The translations under genes and the position numbers were made by a program. Below the pieces are notes generated by a model. That model saw only the letters and a program-made list of their open reading frames with translations, was not told the DNA's origin and ran no database searches. From Hyphomonadaceae bacterium (GTDB lineage: Bacteria; Pseudomonadota; Alphaproteobacteria; Caulobacterales; Hyphomonadaceae): a stretch of DNA of 64,000 nucleotides. The stretch covers positions 124,001 to 188,000 of the forward strand of contig JADKDU010000005.1 in NCBI GenBank assembly GCA_016714495.1. The letters run 5' to 3'. Shown here one piece after another: positions 28,446 through 36,900 of this stretch (within the stretch, counting starts at the first letter, position 1; each line of letters begins with the position of its first letter).

Positions 28446-28748
28446 GGCGCTTCTCCAACTTTGTGCGACGCGCGGATGCCTCGGTGAAGCTTCCGTCAGT
28501 CCGTCGACACGACCGCCCTGAGACTTAATCTCCGACATCCGTCCCGCTTGCCGCTCGAGAACGACACGGCAGCAAGATCGGACAGCAGAGTGTTCAAGGT
28601 CCTATTTTGCCGGGTAGTTTATCATATTTTTCCCGCAATAACAATTTTAATGCACTGCATACTTGCTGCGGAGATTTGCATATCTGCGTCTGAACAGGCC
28701 TGCGCACCGCGTTTCGCCATTCGTCCTCCCGCGAGCGGGAGGAGCCCC

Positions 28749-28973
28749 ATGCGCGTCTATCGCAGCGCAGCCGATCATGGCGGACCGCTCCCGGCCGAAA
28801 AATCAGTTCTACCCAAGCCCGACCGCTCGACCGCCGGCAGCCCAATGCTTTGCCTGCATCTGAAGAATGGGACCCGAGTTGAAACACCTGCCAGCACCGA
28901 AGAATTTCAATGCCCGAGGCATGTGCTGATGTCTGCCTACCCAACAAACGCGATAGCGCACGTAAAGGGTTGA
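28749..28973 (+). CDS. Candidate small protein with a strong ribosome site
   Basis: A 74-codon ORF whose ATG is preceded by GGGAGGAG, five to six bases away, a much better ribosome site than most genes nearby. The product (MRVYRSAADHGG at the start, LCLHLKNGTRVETPAS in the middle) has mixed composition and no recognisable family or membrane segment. Chance is a real alternative because the region is otherwise non-coding. Confidence 0.35.
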   Translation: MRVYRSAADHGGPLPAEKSVLPKPDRSTAGSPMLCLHLKNGTRVETPASTEEFQCPRHVLMSAYPTNAIAHVKG

Positions 28974-29096
28974 GGCCGCTCGCTTCGCCAATAGTTTGGG
29001 CTTGCGCGCGGCGCCGTACCGACTGTGACAGCAATCGGGTGCTTACAGCCTTTGGCGGTTGAGAGGGTCTCCCCGAGCTTCTCCCGCGAGAAAAGC

Positions 29097-29132
29097 CGCC
29101 GTCCCCCGCCCTCCCCCCGAGGACGGCGGCGC
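29097..29132. terminator. GC-rich hairpin before a small gene
   Basis: GCCGCCGTCC (29097-29106) and GGACGGCGGC (29123-29132) form a perfect 10-bp stem with a C-rich 16-base loop, ending 23 bases before the GTG of the next small gene. It could terminate transcription from upstream or shape that gene's leader. Confidence 0.45.
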
Positions 29133-29155
29133 CTTCCTCGTCTGCTGGAGCGACA

Positions 29156-29389
29156 GTGTCGACAATCATTGAACTGAAGCAAGGCGAAGAACCGCGTTCA
29201 GGCGAGCGTTACGCCATGCTGGTCGTCAGCGCGCGGCCGCCAAAGGAGGGCGCGCCAATTAAAGTTCGCGAGCACGGCCAGACCTTCTTTGCCGACGACA
29301 ACGAACATGACGTGAGCCTGATACTGGGCAGAGCCGTGATTTGGCCTGATGAGAACATCATCGCCCGCGTGTATGTGAGACGCGATTAA
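29156..29389 (+). CDS. Small hypothetical protein
   Basis: A 77-residue soluble protein starting at GTG, with GGAG about five bases upstream. The sequence (SGERYAMLVVSARPPKEGAP in the first half, EHDVSLILGRAVIWPDENII in the second) alternates like a small beta-rich domain and ends in RVYVRRD. No family recognised. Its stop overlaps, tail to tail, the stop of a small minus-strand ORF. Confidence 0.5.
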   Translation: MSTIIELKQGEEPRSGERYAMLVVSARPPKEGAPIKVREHGQTFFADDNEHDVSLILGRAVIWPDENIIARVYVRRD

Positions 29390-29553
29390 GCCTCGCGCGC
29401 GTTCATCCGCATCCGACAGTCCTTCACGCTAAACAGCATTCGCGCGCACAGCTTCTTGTCGCTGGCGTCCATGCCCTTCGCCGCCATGACGTACTGCATG
29501 ATCCGCGTAGGCGTCTGGCTGCCCGCCCGCTCAGCTTCCCCGATCAGGGCCAT
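29386..29553 (-). CDS. Short ORF, possible 3' half of a frameshifted gene
   Basis: A 55-codon minus-strand ORF from ATG at 29551-29553 to TAA at 29386-29388. The product (ALIGEAERAGSQTPTRIM, then AAKGMDASDKKLCARMLF and ending RMRMNAREA) has the charge pattern of a helical protein. Its start lies inside the preceding ORF in another frame, overlapping by 23 bases. It may be a coupled small gene or the second half of one gene broken by a frameshift. Confidence 0.4.
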   Translation of the reverse strand: MALIGEAERAGSQTPTRIMQYVMAAKGMDASDKKLCARMLFSVKDCRMRMNAREA

Positions 29554-29701
29554 TGGCGAAGCGTCGGGCCATAACGGACTTGCTGTAGCCGACCAGGTTC
29601 AACGGCTGATCAATGTGAAAGATCGCGGACTGTATGCACTGAACAGGCGCCTGCAGCTCCTCACGCTTGCGGAGACGGGCGTCTATGCCCTCAGTGCTCA
29701 T
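29531..29701 (-). CDS. Short ORF, possible 5' half of a frameshifted gene
   Basis: A 56-codon minus-strand ORF from ATG at 29699-29701 to TGA at 29531-29533. The product reads MSTEGIDARLRKREELQAP and later FHIDQPLNLVGYSKSVMARR, which looks like ordinary protein. It runs into the 55-codon ORF in a shifted frame. Together they would make a protein of about 105 residues. No family recognised and no strong ribosome site. The remaining gap to 29962 shows only a small GC hairpin at 29757-29774. Confidence 0.4.
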   Translation of the reverse strand: MSTEGIDARLRKREELQAPVQCIQSAIFHIDQPLNLVGYSKSVMARRFANGPDRGS

Positions 29702-29962
29702 GGCGCGAATGACGGCCCCGGCTCTGCGTTATTGCCTGGTGCAGTCGCCGCCTAAGTGCGCGCTCTTGCGCGCAACAGGGAGGGAGCTGCGCGCAACCGC
29801 TTGGCCCGCCCCTCCAACCCTCGCAAACCCACCCTCAACACCCCGGAAGCCCAGCTTCGGGGAACGCGACCCTACGCCCACCCGCCGCATGGACTTCCGG
29901 TCTCGATTCTGGTCTATCGCCCCAACACCACGGACCACCCCCAAAAGGGATAAAAGACGCGC

Positions 29963-30949
29963 ATGACTGGCAAGATCGTCACGGTTTTCGGCGGCTCGGG
30001 CTTCCTCGGCCGCCACGTCGTTCGGGCCCTCTGCAAACAGGGCTGGCGCGTCCGCGCCGCGTCCCGCCGGCCGCACCTCTCGGGCGACGTGAAACTCGCC
30101 GGCGATGTCGGCCAGGTCCAACTCGTCCAGGCCAATGTCCGCAACCGCCTCTCGATCAAGCGCGCCCTCGAGAATGCCGAGGCCGTCGTCAACCTCGTCG
30201 GCGTAATGCCCGAGCGCGGCGCCCAGACCTTCCAGGGCACGCAGGCCCTCGGCGCCGCCAACATCGCCCAGCTCGCCGCCGAAGCCGGGATCAAGAACGT
30301 CGTTCTGGTCTCCGCCATCGGCGCCAACGCCAAGTCGAAATCCAACTACGCCCGCACCAAGGCGGAAGCCGAAGCTTCGACGCGCGAGGCGGTCCCGTCC
30401 GCCGTCATCCTCCGCCCGTCGATCATCTTCGGGCCCGAAGACGGCTTCTTCACCCGCTTTGCGCTGATGGCCCGCTTCACCCCAATCATGCCGCTGATCG
30501 GCGGGGCGACGAAGTTCCAGCCCATCTATGTCGCCGACGTCGCCGCCGCTGTCGCCAACGCGCTCAAGCCCGGCCACGCCGGCAAGACGTTCGAGCTTGG
30601 CGGCCCGCGCACCTACACGATGAAGGAATTGCTGCAGTACATCACGCACGAGATCGATCGTCCGCGCATGCTGCTGCCTGTGCCGATCCCGGTCGCGGCG
30701 CCGATCGGCTATATCGTTGGCGCGCTGTCGACGCTGAACCCGTTCTTCGGCCCGCCGATCACCGGCGACCAGATCCAGCTGTTCAAGACCGACAACGTCG
30801 TGGCCCCCGGCGCCAACACGATTGCCGATCTTGGCGTCACCTCGCTCGAGTCGGTGGAAGCCATCGTCCCCACCTATCTCTGGCGCCACCGCCCCCACGG
30901 CCAGTTCCAGCCGCCGCACATCGACGAGGCTTCACGGGTCGACGCGTAA
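29963..30949 (+). CDS. NDUFA9-like NAD(P)-binding epimerase-fold protein
   Basis: A 328-residue atypical short-chain dehydrogenase like the mitochondrial complex I subunit NDUFA9, which alphaproteobacteria encode as a stand-alone gene. The Rossmann motif is VTVFGGSGFLGRHVVRAL; SAIGANAKSKSNYARTKAEA carries the YxxxK pair, and IIFGPEDGFFTRFA is a typical block. It probably binds NADPH and acts in complex I assembly or stability, by analogy. No nuo genes are near. It is followed 64 bases later by a small membrane protein gene. Confidence 0.88.
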   Translation: MTGKIVTVFGGSGFLGRHVVRALCKQGWRVRAASRRPHLSGDVKLAGDVGQVQLVQANVRNRLSIKRALENAEAVVNLVGVMPERGAQTFQGTQALGAANIAQLAAEAGIKNVVLVSAIGANAKSKSNYARTKAEAEASTREAVPSAVILRPSIIFGPEDGFFTRFALMARFTPIMPLIGGATKFQPIYVADVAAAVANALKPGHAGKTFELGGPRTYTMKELLQYITHEIDRPRMLLPVPIPVAAPIGYIVGALSTLNPFFGPPITGDQIQLFKTDNVVAPGANTIADLGVTSLESVEAIVPTYLWRHRPHGQFQPPHIDEASRVDA

Positions 30950-31013
30950 AGCTTGCATCCTGCCCCACCCCGGCTAGCCTTGATTTAGGTTAGGCGGTCA
31001 GGGGAGCGGGACA

Positions 31014-31346
31014 ATGGACAAGCTGGCCATCGAATATTCCGGTATGAATCTGGGCGTTCTGGCCCTGTGGCTGCTGATCGCCACCCTTGTGGGATTCGCC
31101 GCCCGGAAGGCGGTAAGGGGCAAATCGGTCTTCGGTCTCTGGGGCGACGCCGCCTTCGGCATTCTCGGCGTCTTCTTGATCGGAACGCTTCTCAAGGCGT
31201 TCAACGTCTCCCTGTCAGGCTGGCTCGCCAGCTTCGATCTCGGCCCGCTGAACGATGTGACGCGATGGCTCGATGTCGCCCTGATCGCCTTCGTGGGCGC
31301 CCTGATCATCCGCGGCGTCCTGCGGCCGATCACCGGCAAGGGCTGA
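31014..31346 (+). CDS. Small membrane protein, GlsB/YeaQ/YmgE-like
   Basis: A 110-residue protein with three hydrophobic segments: VLALWLLIATLVGFAARKA, then GDAAFGILGVFLIGTLL, then ALIAFVGALIIRGVL. Size and layout recall the GlsB/YeaQ (transglycosylase-associated) family, though it lacks the most Gly-rich version of the motif. The start follows GGGAG. Its TGA abuts the stop codon of the convergent uppP gene, forming TGATCA. Confidence 0.6.
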   Translation: MDKLAIEYSGMNLGVLALWLLIATLVGFAARKAVRGKSVFGLWGDAAFGILGVFLIGTLLKAFNVSLSGWLASFDLGPLNDVTRWLDVALIAFVGALIIRGVLRPITGKG

Positions 31347-32165
31347 TCAACCTCCAAAGCCCGCGAAATAGATCGCGGCGAGCCCTGCTCCGCCGACGAG
31401 AATCCGCCACCAGCCGAACAGTGCGAAGCCGCGCTTCTGAACAAAGCCGAGCATGACCTTCACGACGATCAGGCCGAACACGAACGAGGCTATGAACCCG
31501 ACCGCGATGATCCCGAAATTGTCGGCGGTGAGCGCGTCCTTGTTGTCGAAAATGTCGAGCACAAAAGCTCCGACCATGATCGGGATCGCAAGAAAGAATG
31601 AAAACTCCGCCGCCGCTCGCTTGTCGATCTTCAGCAGCATCGAGCCAACGATCGTCGAACCCGAACGCGATACGCCCGGAATAATCGACAGCACCTGGAA
31701 CAGCCCGATGATCGCCGCCTTGTAGAGCGGCAGGTTCATCGCGTCATGATCCGCCGGCTTCGGCGCGAGCCTGTCGATCACCAGCAGCACCACGCCGCCG
31801 ATCACCAGCGACCAGCAGATCAGCTGCAGGCTCTCGAACAGATAGCCCTTGATGAAGTCCTTGAGAAAGAAACCCGCCACAAACGCAGGCACGCAGGCAA
31901 TGATCACCGACAGCGCAAACCGCCGCGACCCCGCCTGGGTCGGCAAGGTGATCAGCACGTTCCATAGCTTGCCGAAATAAAGCGCCACCACAGCCAGGAT
32001 CGCGCCAAGCTGGATCACGACCGCGAACGTGTCCCAGAACGGCGAGGTCAGCCCCAGCGCCGTCTCGGTTAGAAGGATATGAGCCGTCGAGGAAACCGGA
32101 ATGAACTCGGTCAGCCCTTCGACGAAGCCGATCAGGATCGCCTGCAGGATAGTGGTCGTGTCCAT
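31347..32165 (-). CDS. uppP: Undecaprenyl-diphosphatase
   Basis: A 272-residue inner-membrane phosphatase (BacA/UppP) that recycles the undecaprenyl-pyrophosphate carrier for peptidoglycan and other envelope glycans; high expression gives bacitracin resistance. Both signature regions are intact: EGLTEFIPVSSTAHILLTE near residue 15 and PGVSRSGSTIVGSMLL near 165, holding the catalytic Glu, Ser and Arg residues. About eight membrane segments; normal length. Divergent from gltD across a 245-base intergenic region. Confidence 0.96.
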   Translation of the reverse strand: MDTTTILQAILIGFVEGLTEFIPVSSTAHILLTETALGLTSPFWDTFAVVIQLGAILAVVALYFGKLWNVLITLPTQAGSRRFALSVIIACVPAFVAGFFLKDFIKGYLFESLQLICWSLVIGGVVLLVIDRLAPKPADHDAMNLPLYKAAIIGLFQVLSIIPGVSRSGSTIVGSMLLKIDKRAAAEFSFFLAIPIMVGAFVLDIFDNKDALTADNFGIIAVGFIASFVFGLIVVKVMLGFVQKRGFALFGWWRILVGGAGLAAIYFAGFGG

Positions 32166-32410
32166 GACGCTCCGTCCGACCGGAAGAATGAGATCGCCAT
32201 CTCTCTACCCGTTCTGGTGGATGAGGCGTTACTCCGAGGATTTGTCTCTATTGGTACTTATCATTGCCTCAGAACCGATCACGCTGACCAGTTGATGACC
32301 GGATACGCAGAGATAATGAACCATATGGGTCTTAATGCCGCCTTTTCGATTGCGCGCGTCGATTCTGTCCGTATTGAAAGCCCCTGCGAATGGTCCAGTC
32401 GGGGCGCCTC
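32166..32410. promoter_or_regulatory. Divergent promoter region between uppP and gltD
   Basis: This 245-base gap has no gene. Its middle (about 32230-32350) is AT-richer than its surroundings and should hold the promoters of uppP and of the gltD-gltB operon. I could not identify a specific operator. Confidence 0.4.
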
Positions 32411-33907
32411 ATGGCTCAACAGCGCATGCTCAATTTCGTCGCCGTGGAACAGGAGACGCCCGAAAAGCGTGACGCATCCGAGCGCCGCGGCGATTTCCAC
32501 GAAATCTACGCTGACTATATCGAGGCGAAAGCCAACGAGCAGGCCTCGCGCTGTTCGCAATGCGGCGTGCCCTTCTGCCAGACCCACTGCCCGCTCGGTA
32601 ACAACATTCCCGACTGGCTAATGCTCACGGCGACGGGCCGGCTGGAGGAGGCCTACGAAATCTCCGCCGCCACCTCGAACATGCCCGAAATCTGCGGCCG
32701 CATCTGCCCGCAGGACCGCCTGTGCGAAGGCAACTGCGTGATCGAGCAGTCGGGCCACGGCACCGTCACCATCGGCGCGGTCGAAAAATACATCACCGAC
32801 ACCGCTTGGGAGCGCGGCTGGGTCCAGCCCATCAAGCCGGAGCGCGAACGCCCGCAATCCATCGGCATCATCGGCGCAGGCCCGGCGGGCCTGTCGGCCG
32901 CCGACCAACTCCGCTCGGCCGGCTACAAGGTCACGGTCTATGACCGCCACGATCGCGCCGGCGGCCTGCTGATCTACGGCATCCCGAACTTCAAGCTCGA
33001 GAAGGAAGTTGTCGAACGCAGAACCAAGCGCCTCGCCGAGGGCGGCGTGACCTTCAAGCTCGGCGTCGATATCGGCAAGGATATCTCCTTCGCTGAACTC
33101 CGCTCGAAGCACGACGCCGTTCTCGTCGCCACCGGCGTCTACAAGTCGAAAGAACTCGGAACGCCCGGCGCTGAAGCAAAGGGCGTGCTGAAGGCGCTCG
33201 ACTACCTGATCGCCGCCAACAAGATCGGTCTCGGCGCGGAAGTCGCAGACTTCACGAGCGGCAAGCTCAACGCCGACAAGAAGAACGTCGTCGTCATCGG
33301 CGGCGGCGACACGGCGATGGATTGCGTCCGCACCGCAATCCGGCAGGGCGCGAAATCCGTCACCTGCCTCTACCGCCGCGACCGCGCCAACATGCCCGGC
33401 TCACAGCGCGAAGTCGCCAATGCAGAGGAAGAAGGCGTGAAATTCGACTGGCTCGCCGCTCCCCTCTCCGTCGCCGAGAAGAAAGGCGGCGGCGCGAAAG
33501 CTGTCCGCGCCGTGCGCATGCGCCTCGGCCCGCCCGACGCCTCTGGCCGCCAGGCGCCCGAAGAGATCGCGGAGTCCGACTACGATGTGAAAGCCGACAT
33601 GGTCATCAAGGCGCTCGGCTTCGATCCCGAAGACCTGCCCGCGCATTTCTCGGAACAGTCGCTAGCCGTGAACCGCTGGGGCGGCGTCAAGATCGACTAC
33701 CGCACCATGATGACCCCGATGGAGGGCGTCTTCGCCGCAGGCGACATCGTGCGCGGCGCATCCCTCGTCGTCTGGGCGATCAAGGAAGGTCGCGACGCAG
33801 CGGCCTCGATCGACGCCTATCTCCAGGCCAAGGCGCGGCCTCGCTCGCGGCGGAGTAACCAGTGTCCGCCAAGCCGGGCCCCGCCCCGCCGAGGCGGCGC
33901 TTCATGA
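32411..33907 (+). CDS. gltD: Glutamate synthase small subunit
   Basis: The 498-residue NADPH-binding subunit of glutamate synthase; it passes electrons through FAD and iron-sulfur clusters to GltB. The N-terminal cluster cysteines are in CSQCGVPFCQTHCPLGN and CGRICPQDRLCEGNC; the FAD motif is IGIIGAGPAGLSAADQL and the NADPH motif VIGGGDTAMDC. The last ~23 residues are an Arg/Pro-rich tail unlike the family, whereas another frame from about 33835 reads KAASLAAE and stops at 33856-33858, an ordinary GltD ending. This suggests a 3' indel. The present stop overlaps gltB by ATGA. Confidence 0.95.
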   Translation: MAQQRMLNFVAVEQETPEKRDASERRGDFHEIYADYIEAKANEQASRCSQCGVPFCQTHCPLGNNIPDWLMLTATGRLEEAYEISAATSNMPEICGRICPQDRLCEGNCVIEQSGHGTVTIGAVEKYITDTAWERGWVQPIKPERERPQSIGIIGAGPAGLSAADQLRSAGYKVTVYDRHDRAGGLLIYGIPNFKLEKEVVERRTKRLAEGGVTFKLGVDIGKDISFAELRSKHDAVLVATGVYKSKELGTPGAEAKGVLKALDYLIAANKIGLGAEVADFTSGKLNADKKNVVVIGGGDTAMDCVRTAIRQGAKSVTCLYRRDRANMPGSQREVANAEEEGVKFDWLAAPLSVAEKKGGGAKAVRAVRMRLGPPDASGRQAPEEIAESDYDVKADMVIKALGFDPEDLPAHFSEQSLAVNRWGGVKIDYRTMMTPMEGVFAAGDIVRGASLVVWAIKEGRDAAASIDAYLQAKARPRSRRSNQCPPSRAPPRRGGAS

Positions 33908-36900
33908 CACGACCTGGCGAGCGCTGGCTCCGCAAGTACACGACGGAGCGTGACACGCTCATCGACGCCAATGCCTACAACCCCGCCGATGAGAAGGACT
34001 CGTGCGGCGTCGGCCTGGTCGCGCAGATCGACGGCACGCCCCGCCGTGAGATCGTCGAGATGGCGATCCGCGCCCTGAAAGCCGTTTTCCACCGCGGCGC
34101 GGTCGACGCCGACGGCAAGACCGGCGACGGCGCCGGGATCCGCGTCGACGTTCCGCAGGATTTCTTCCGCGACGCCGTGCGCGGCATGGGCCACGCCATC
34201 GGCGGCGACAAGCAGGTCTGCGTCGGCCAGATCTTCCTGCCCCGAACCGATCTCGCCGCGCAGGAAAAGGCCCGCTCGATCATCGAGACCGAAGTCGTGC
34301 GCTTCGGCTTCTATATCTATGGCTGGCGCCAGCCGCCGATCGACACCTCCGTCATAGGCATGAAAGCCAACGCCACGCGGCCGGAGATCGAACAGATCCT
34401 CTTCACCGACCAGCTGCGCCGCGATCCGCCGGAGCTGGAACGTGCGCTCTATGTCTGCCGTCGCCGCATCGAGAAGCGCGCACGCGAGGCGAACCTCGAT
34501 CTCTATCTGTGCTCATTCTCCGCGCGCGCCCTCATCTACAAGGGCATGTTCCTCGCCGAGGACATCGACAGCTTCTATCTCGACTTGAAAGACCCGCGCT
34601 TCGTTTCGGCGGTCGCAATCTATCACCAGCGCTATTCGACCAACACCTTCCCGCAATGGCGGCTGGCCCAGCCCTTCCGCATGCTCGCGCACAATGGCGA
34701 GATCAACACCATCTCGGGCAACATCAACTGGATGAAGAGCCACGAGATCAAGATGGCGAGCCTTGCCTTCGGCGCGCACGGCGACGAGGTGAAACCCGTC
34801 ATCCAGCCGGGCGGCTCGGACTCCGCCGCGCTCGACAACGCTTTCGAACTGCTCGTGCGCGCCGGCCGCTCGGGCCCGATGGCCAAGACGCTGCTCGTGC
34901 CCGAACCCTTGTCGAAAGACGAGGCGATCATGCCGCGCAGCCATCAGGCGCTCTATTCCTACGCCAACTCCGTGATGGAGCCGTGGGACGGCCCCGCCGC
35001 GCTCGCCATGTTCGACGGTCGCTGGGCGATTGCGGGCATGGACCGCAACGGCCTGCGCCCGATGCGTTATGCGCTCACCGAAGACGGAGTGCTGGCGGTC
35101 GGCTCGGAAGCCGGCATGTGCTCGATCGACGAGGAAGTCATCGTCCGTAAGGGCCGCGTGCCCCCGGGCGGCATGATCGCCGTCGATGTGCGCGAGGGGA
35201 AATTCTACGATCATAAGTCGCTGATCGACACGCTCGCGGGAAAACACCCTTACGAGGAATGGCTGTCGAACGTGGTCGAGCTGGAGCCGAAGATCGGCCC
35301 CGGACCCGAGCCGCGTCTCTACAACCAGAAGCAGGAATTCCTGCGCCGCCAGCATGCCGCGGGCATGACGATGGAAGACGTTGAGCTGATCCTCTCGCCC
35401 ATGGCGGAAGACGGCAAGGAAGCCGTCGGCTCAATGGGCGATGACAGCCCCCTCGCCGTCCTGTCGGACCATCACCGCCCCCTGTCGCATTTCTTCCGGC
35501 AGAATTTCGCGCAGGTGACCAACCCGCCGATCGATCCGCTGCGCGAAGAGCGTGTTATGTCGCTGCGCACGCGCTTCAAGAATCTCGGCAACATCCTCGC
35601 GGAAGATGCGACGCAGACTAACGTGTTTGTGCTGGAAAGCCCTGTCCTCACCAACGGCATGTACACGCGCATGCTGGAAACGATCGGCGAGCAGGTCGCG
35701 GTGATCGACTGCACCTTCCCAATCGACTCGAGCGGCTCGCCCGGCATCGCCCTGCGCGACGCCATTGCGCGCATCCGCGAGGAAGCCCGCGTCGCCGTTT
35801 CGTCCGGGCGCGGCCACATCATCCTGACAGATGAGGGCCAGAACGCCGAACGCGCCGGTATTCCCATGATACTCGCCGCTGGCGCCGTTCACTCCTGGCT
35901 GGTCAGCCACGGCCTTCGCACATTCTGCTCGATCACCGTGCGCTCGGCCGAATGCATGGATACGCACTATTTCGCCGTGCTCGTCGGCGTCGGCGCCACC
36001 TGCGTCAACGCCTACATGGCGCAGGAAACGCTGGCAGATCGCCACGCCAAGGGCCTGTTCGGCAACGAGCCGCTCGGCAAGATCGTGCTCAACTACAAGA
36101 AGGCGATCGAGGCGGGCCTGCTCAAAATCCTGTCAAAGATGGGCATCTCGGTCATCTCATCCTATCGCGGCGGCTACAATTTCGAAGCGCTCGGCCTCTC
36201 GCGCGCGCTCGTGGCCGACTACTTCCCCGGCATGACCAGCCGCATTTCGGGCATCGGTCTTGCCGGCCTGCAGCGCAAGGCGATAGAGCTGCACGCCAAG
36301 GCGTGGAACACGTCCGTCGCCGTCCTGCCGGTCGGCGGCTTCTATCGCCTGCGCGCCAGCGGCGACGCTCATGTGCTCTCAGGCGAACTCATCCACGCGC
36401 TTCAGCACGCTTGCGACACCAATTCCTACGCCGCCTTCCGCAAATATTCGAAGATGGCGAACGCGCGGAAGAAGATGGTGCAGCTGCGCGACCTGCTCGA
36501 CTTCAAGCCACAGGCCAAGCCGGCTTCGCTGCATGACGTCCAGTCGGTCAATGAGATCCGCAAGCGCTTCGTCACACCCGGCATGTCGCTCGGCGCGCTT
36601 GGACCGGAAGCGCACGGCACGCTCAACATCGCGATGAACCGCATCGGCGCGAAGTCTGTCTCGGGCGAAGGCGGCGAGGTGCGCGAGCGCTACAAGCCCC
36701 TGCCCAATGGCGACAACGCCAACTCGATGATCAAGCAGGTCGCCTCTGGCCGCTTCGGCGTCACAGCGGAATATCTCAACAATTGCAAGGAACTCGAAAT
36801 CAAGGTCGCGCAGGGCGCCAAGCCCGGCGAAGGCGGCCAGCTGCCCGGCTTCAAGGTCACCGAGTTCATCGCCCGCAACCGCTACGCGACGCCTGGCGTG

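Larger units (their letters stand above)
28446..29155. other. 710-base accessory interval with an AT-rich core and few genes
   Basis: Only one weak small-ORF candidate (28749-28973) lies here. Bases ~28600-28690 are strikingly AT-rich compared with all nearby DNA and probably carry the promoter of the minus-strand gene ending upstream, or are foreign. A strong hairpin sits at 29097-29132. I find no transposase, integrase or tRNA. Confidence 0.4.
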
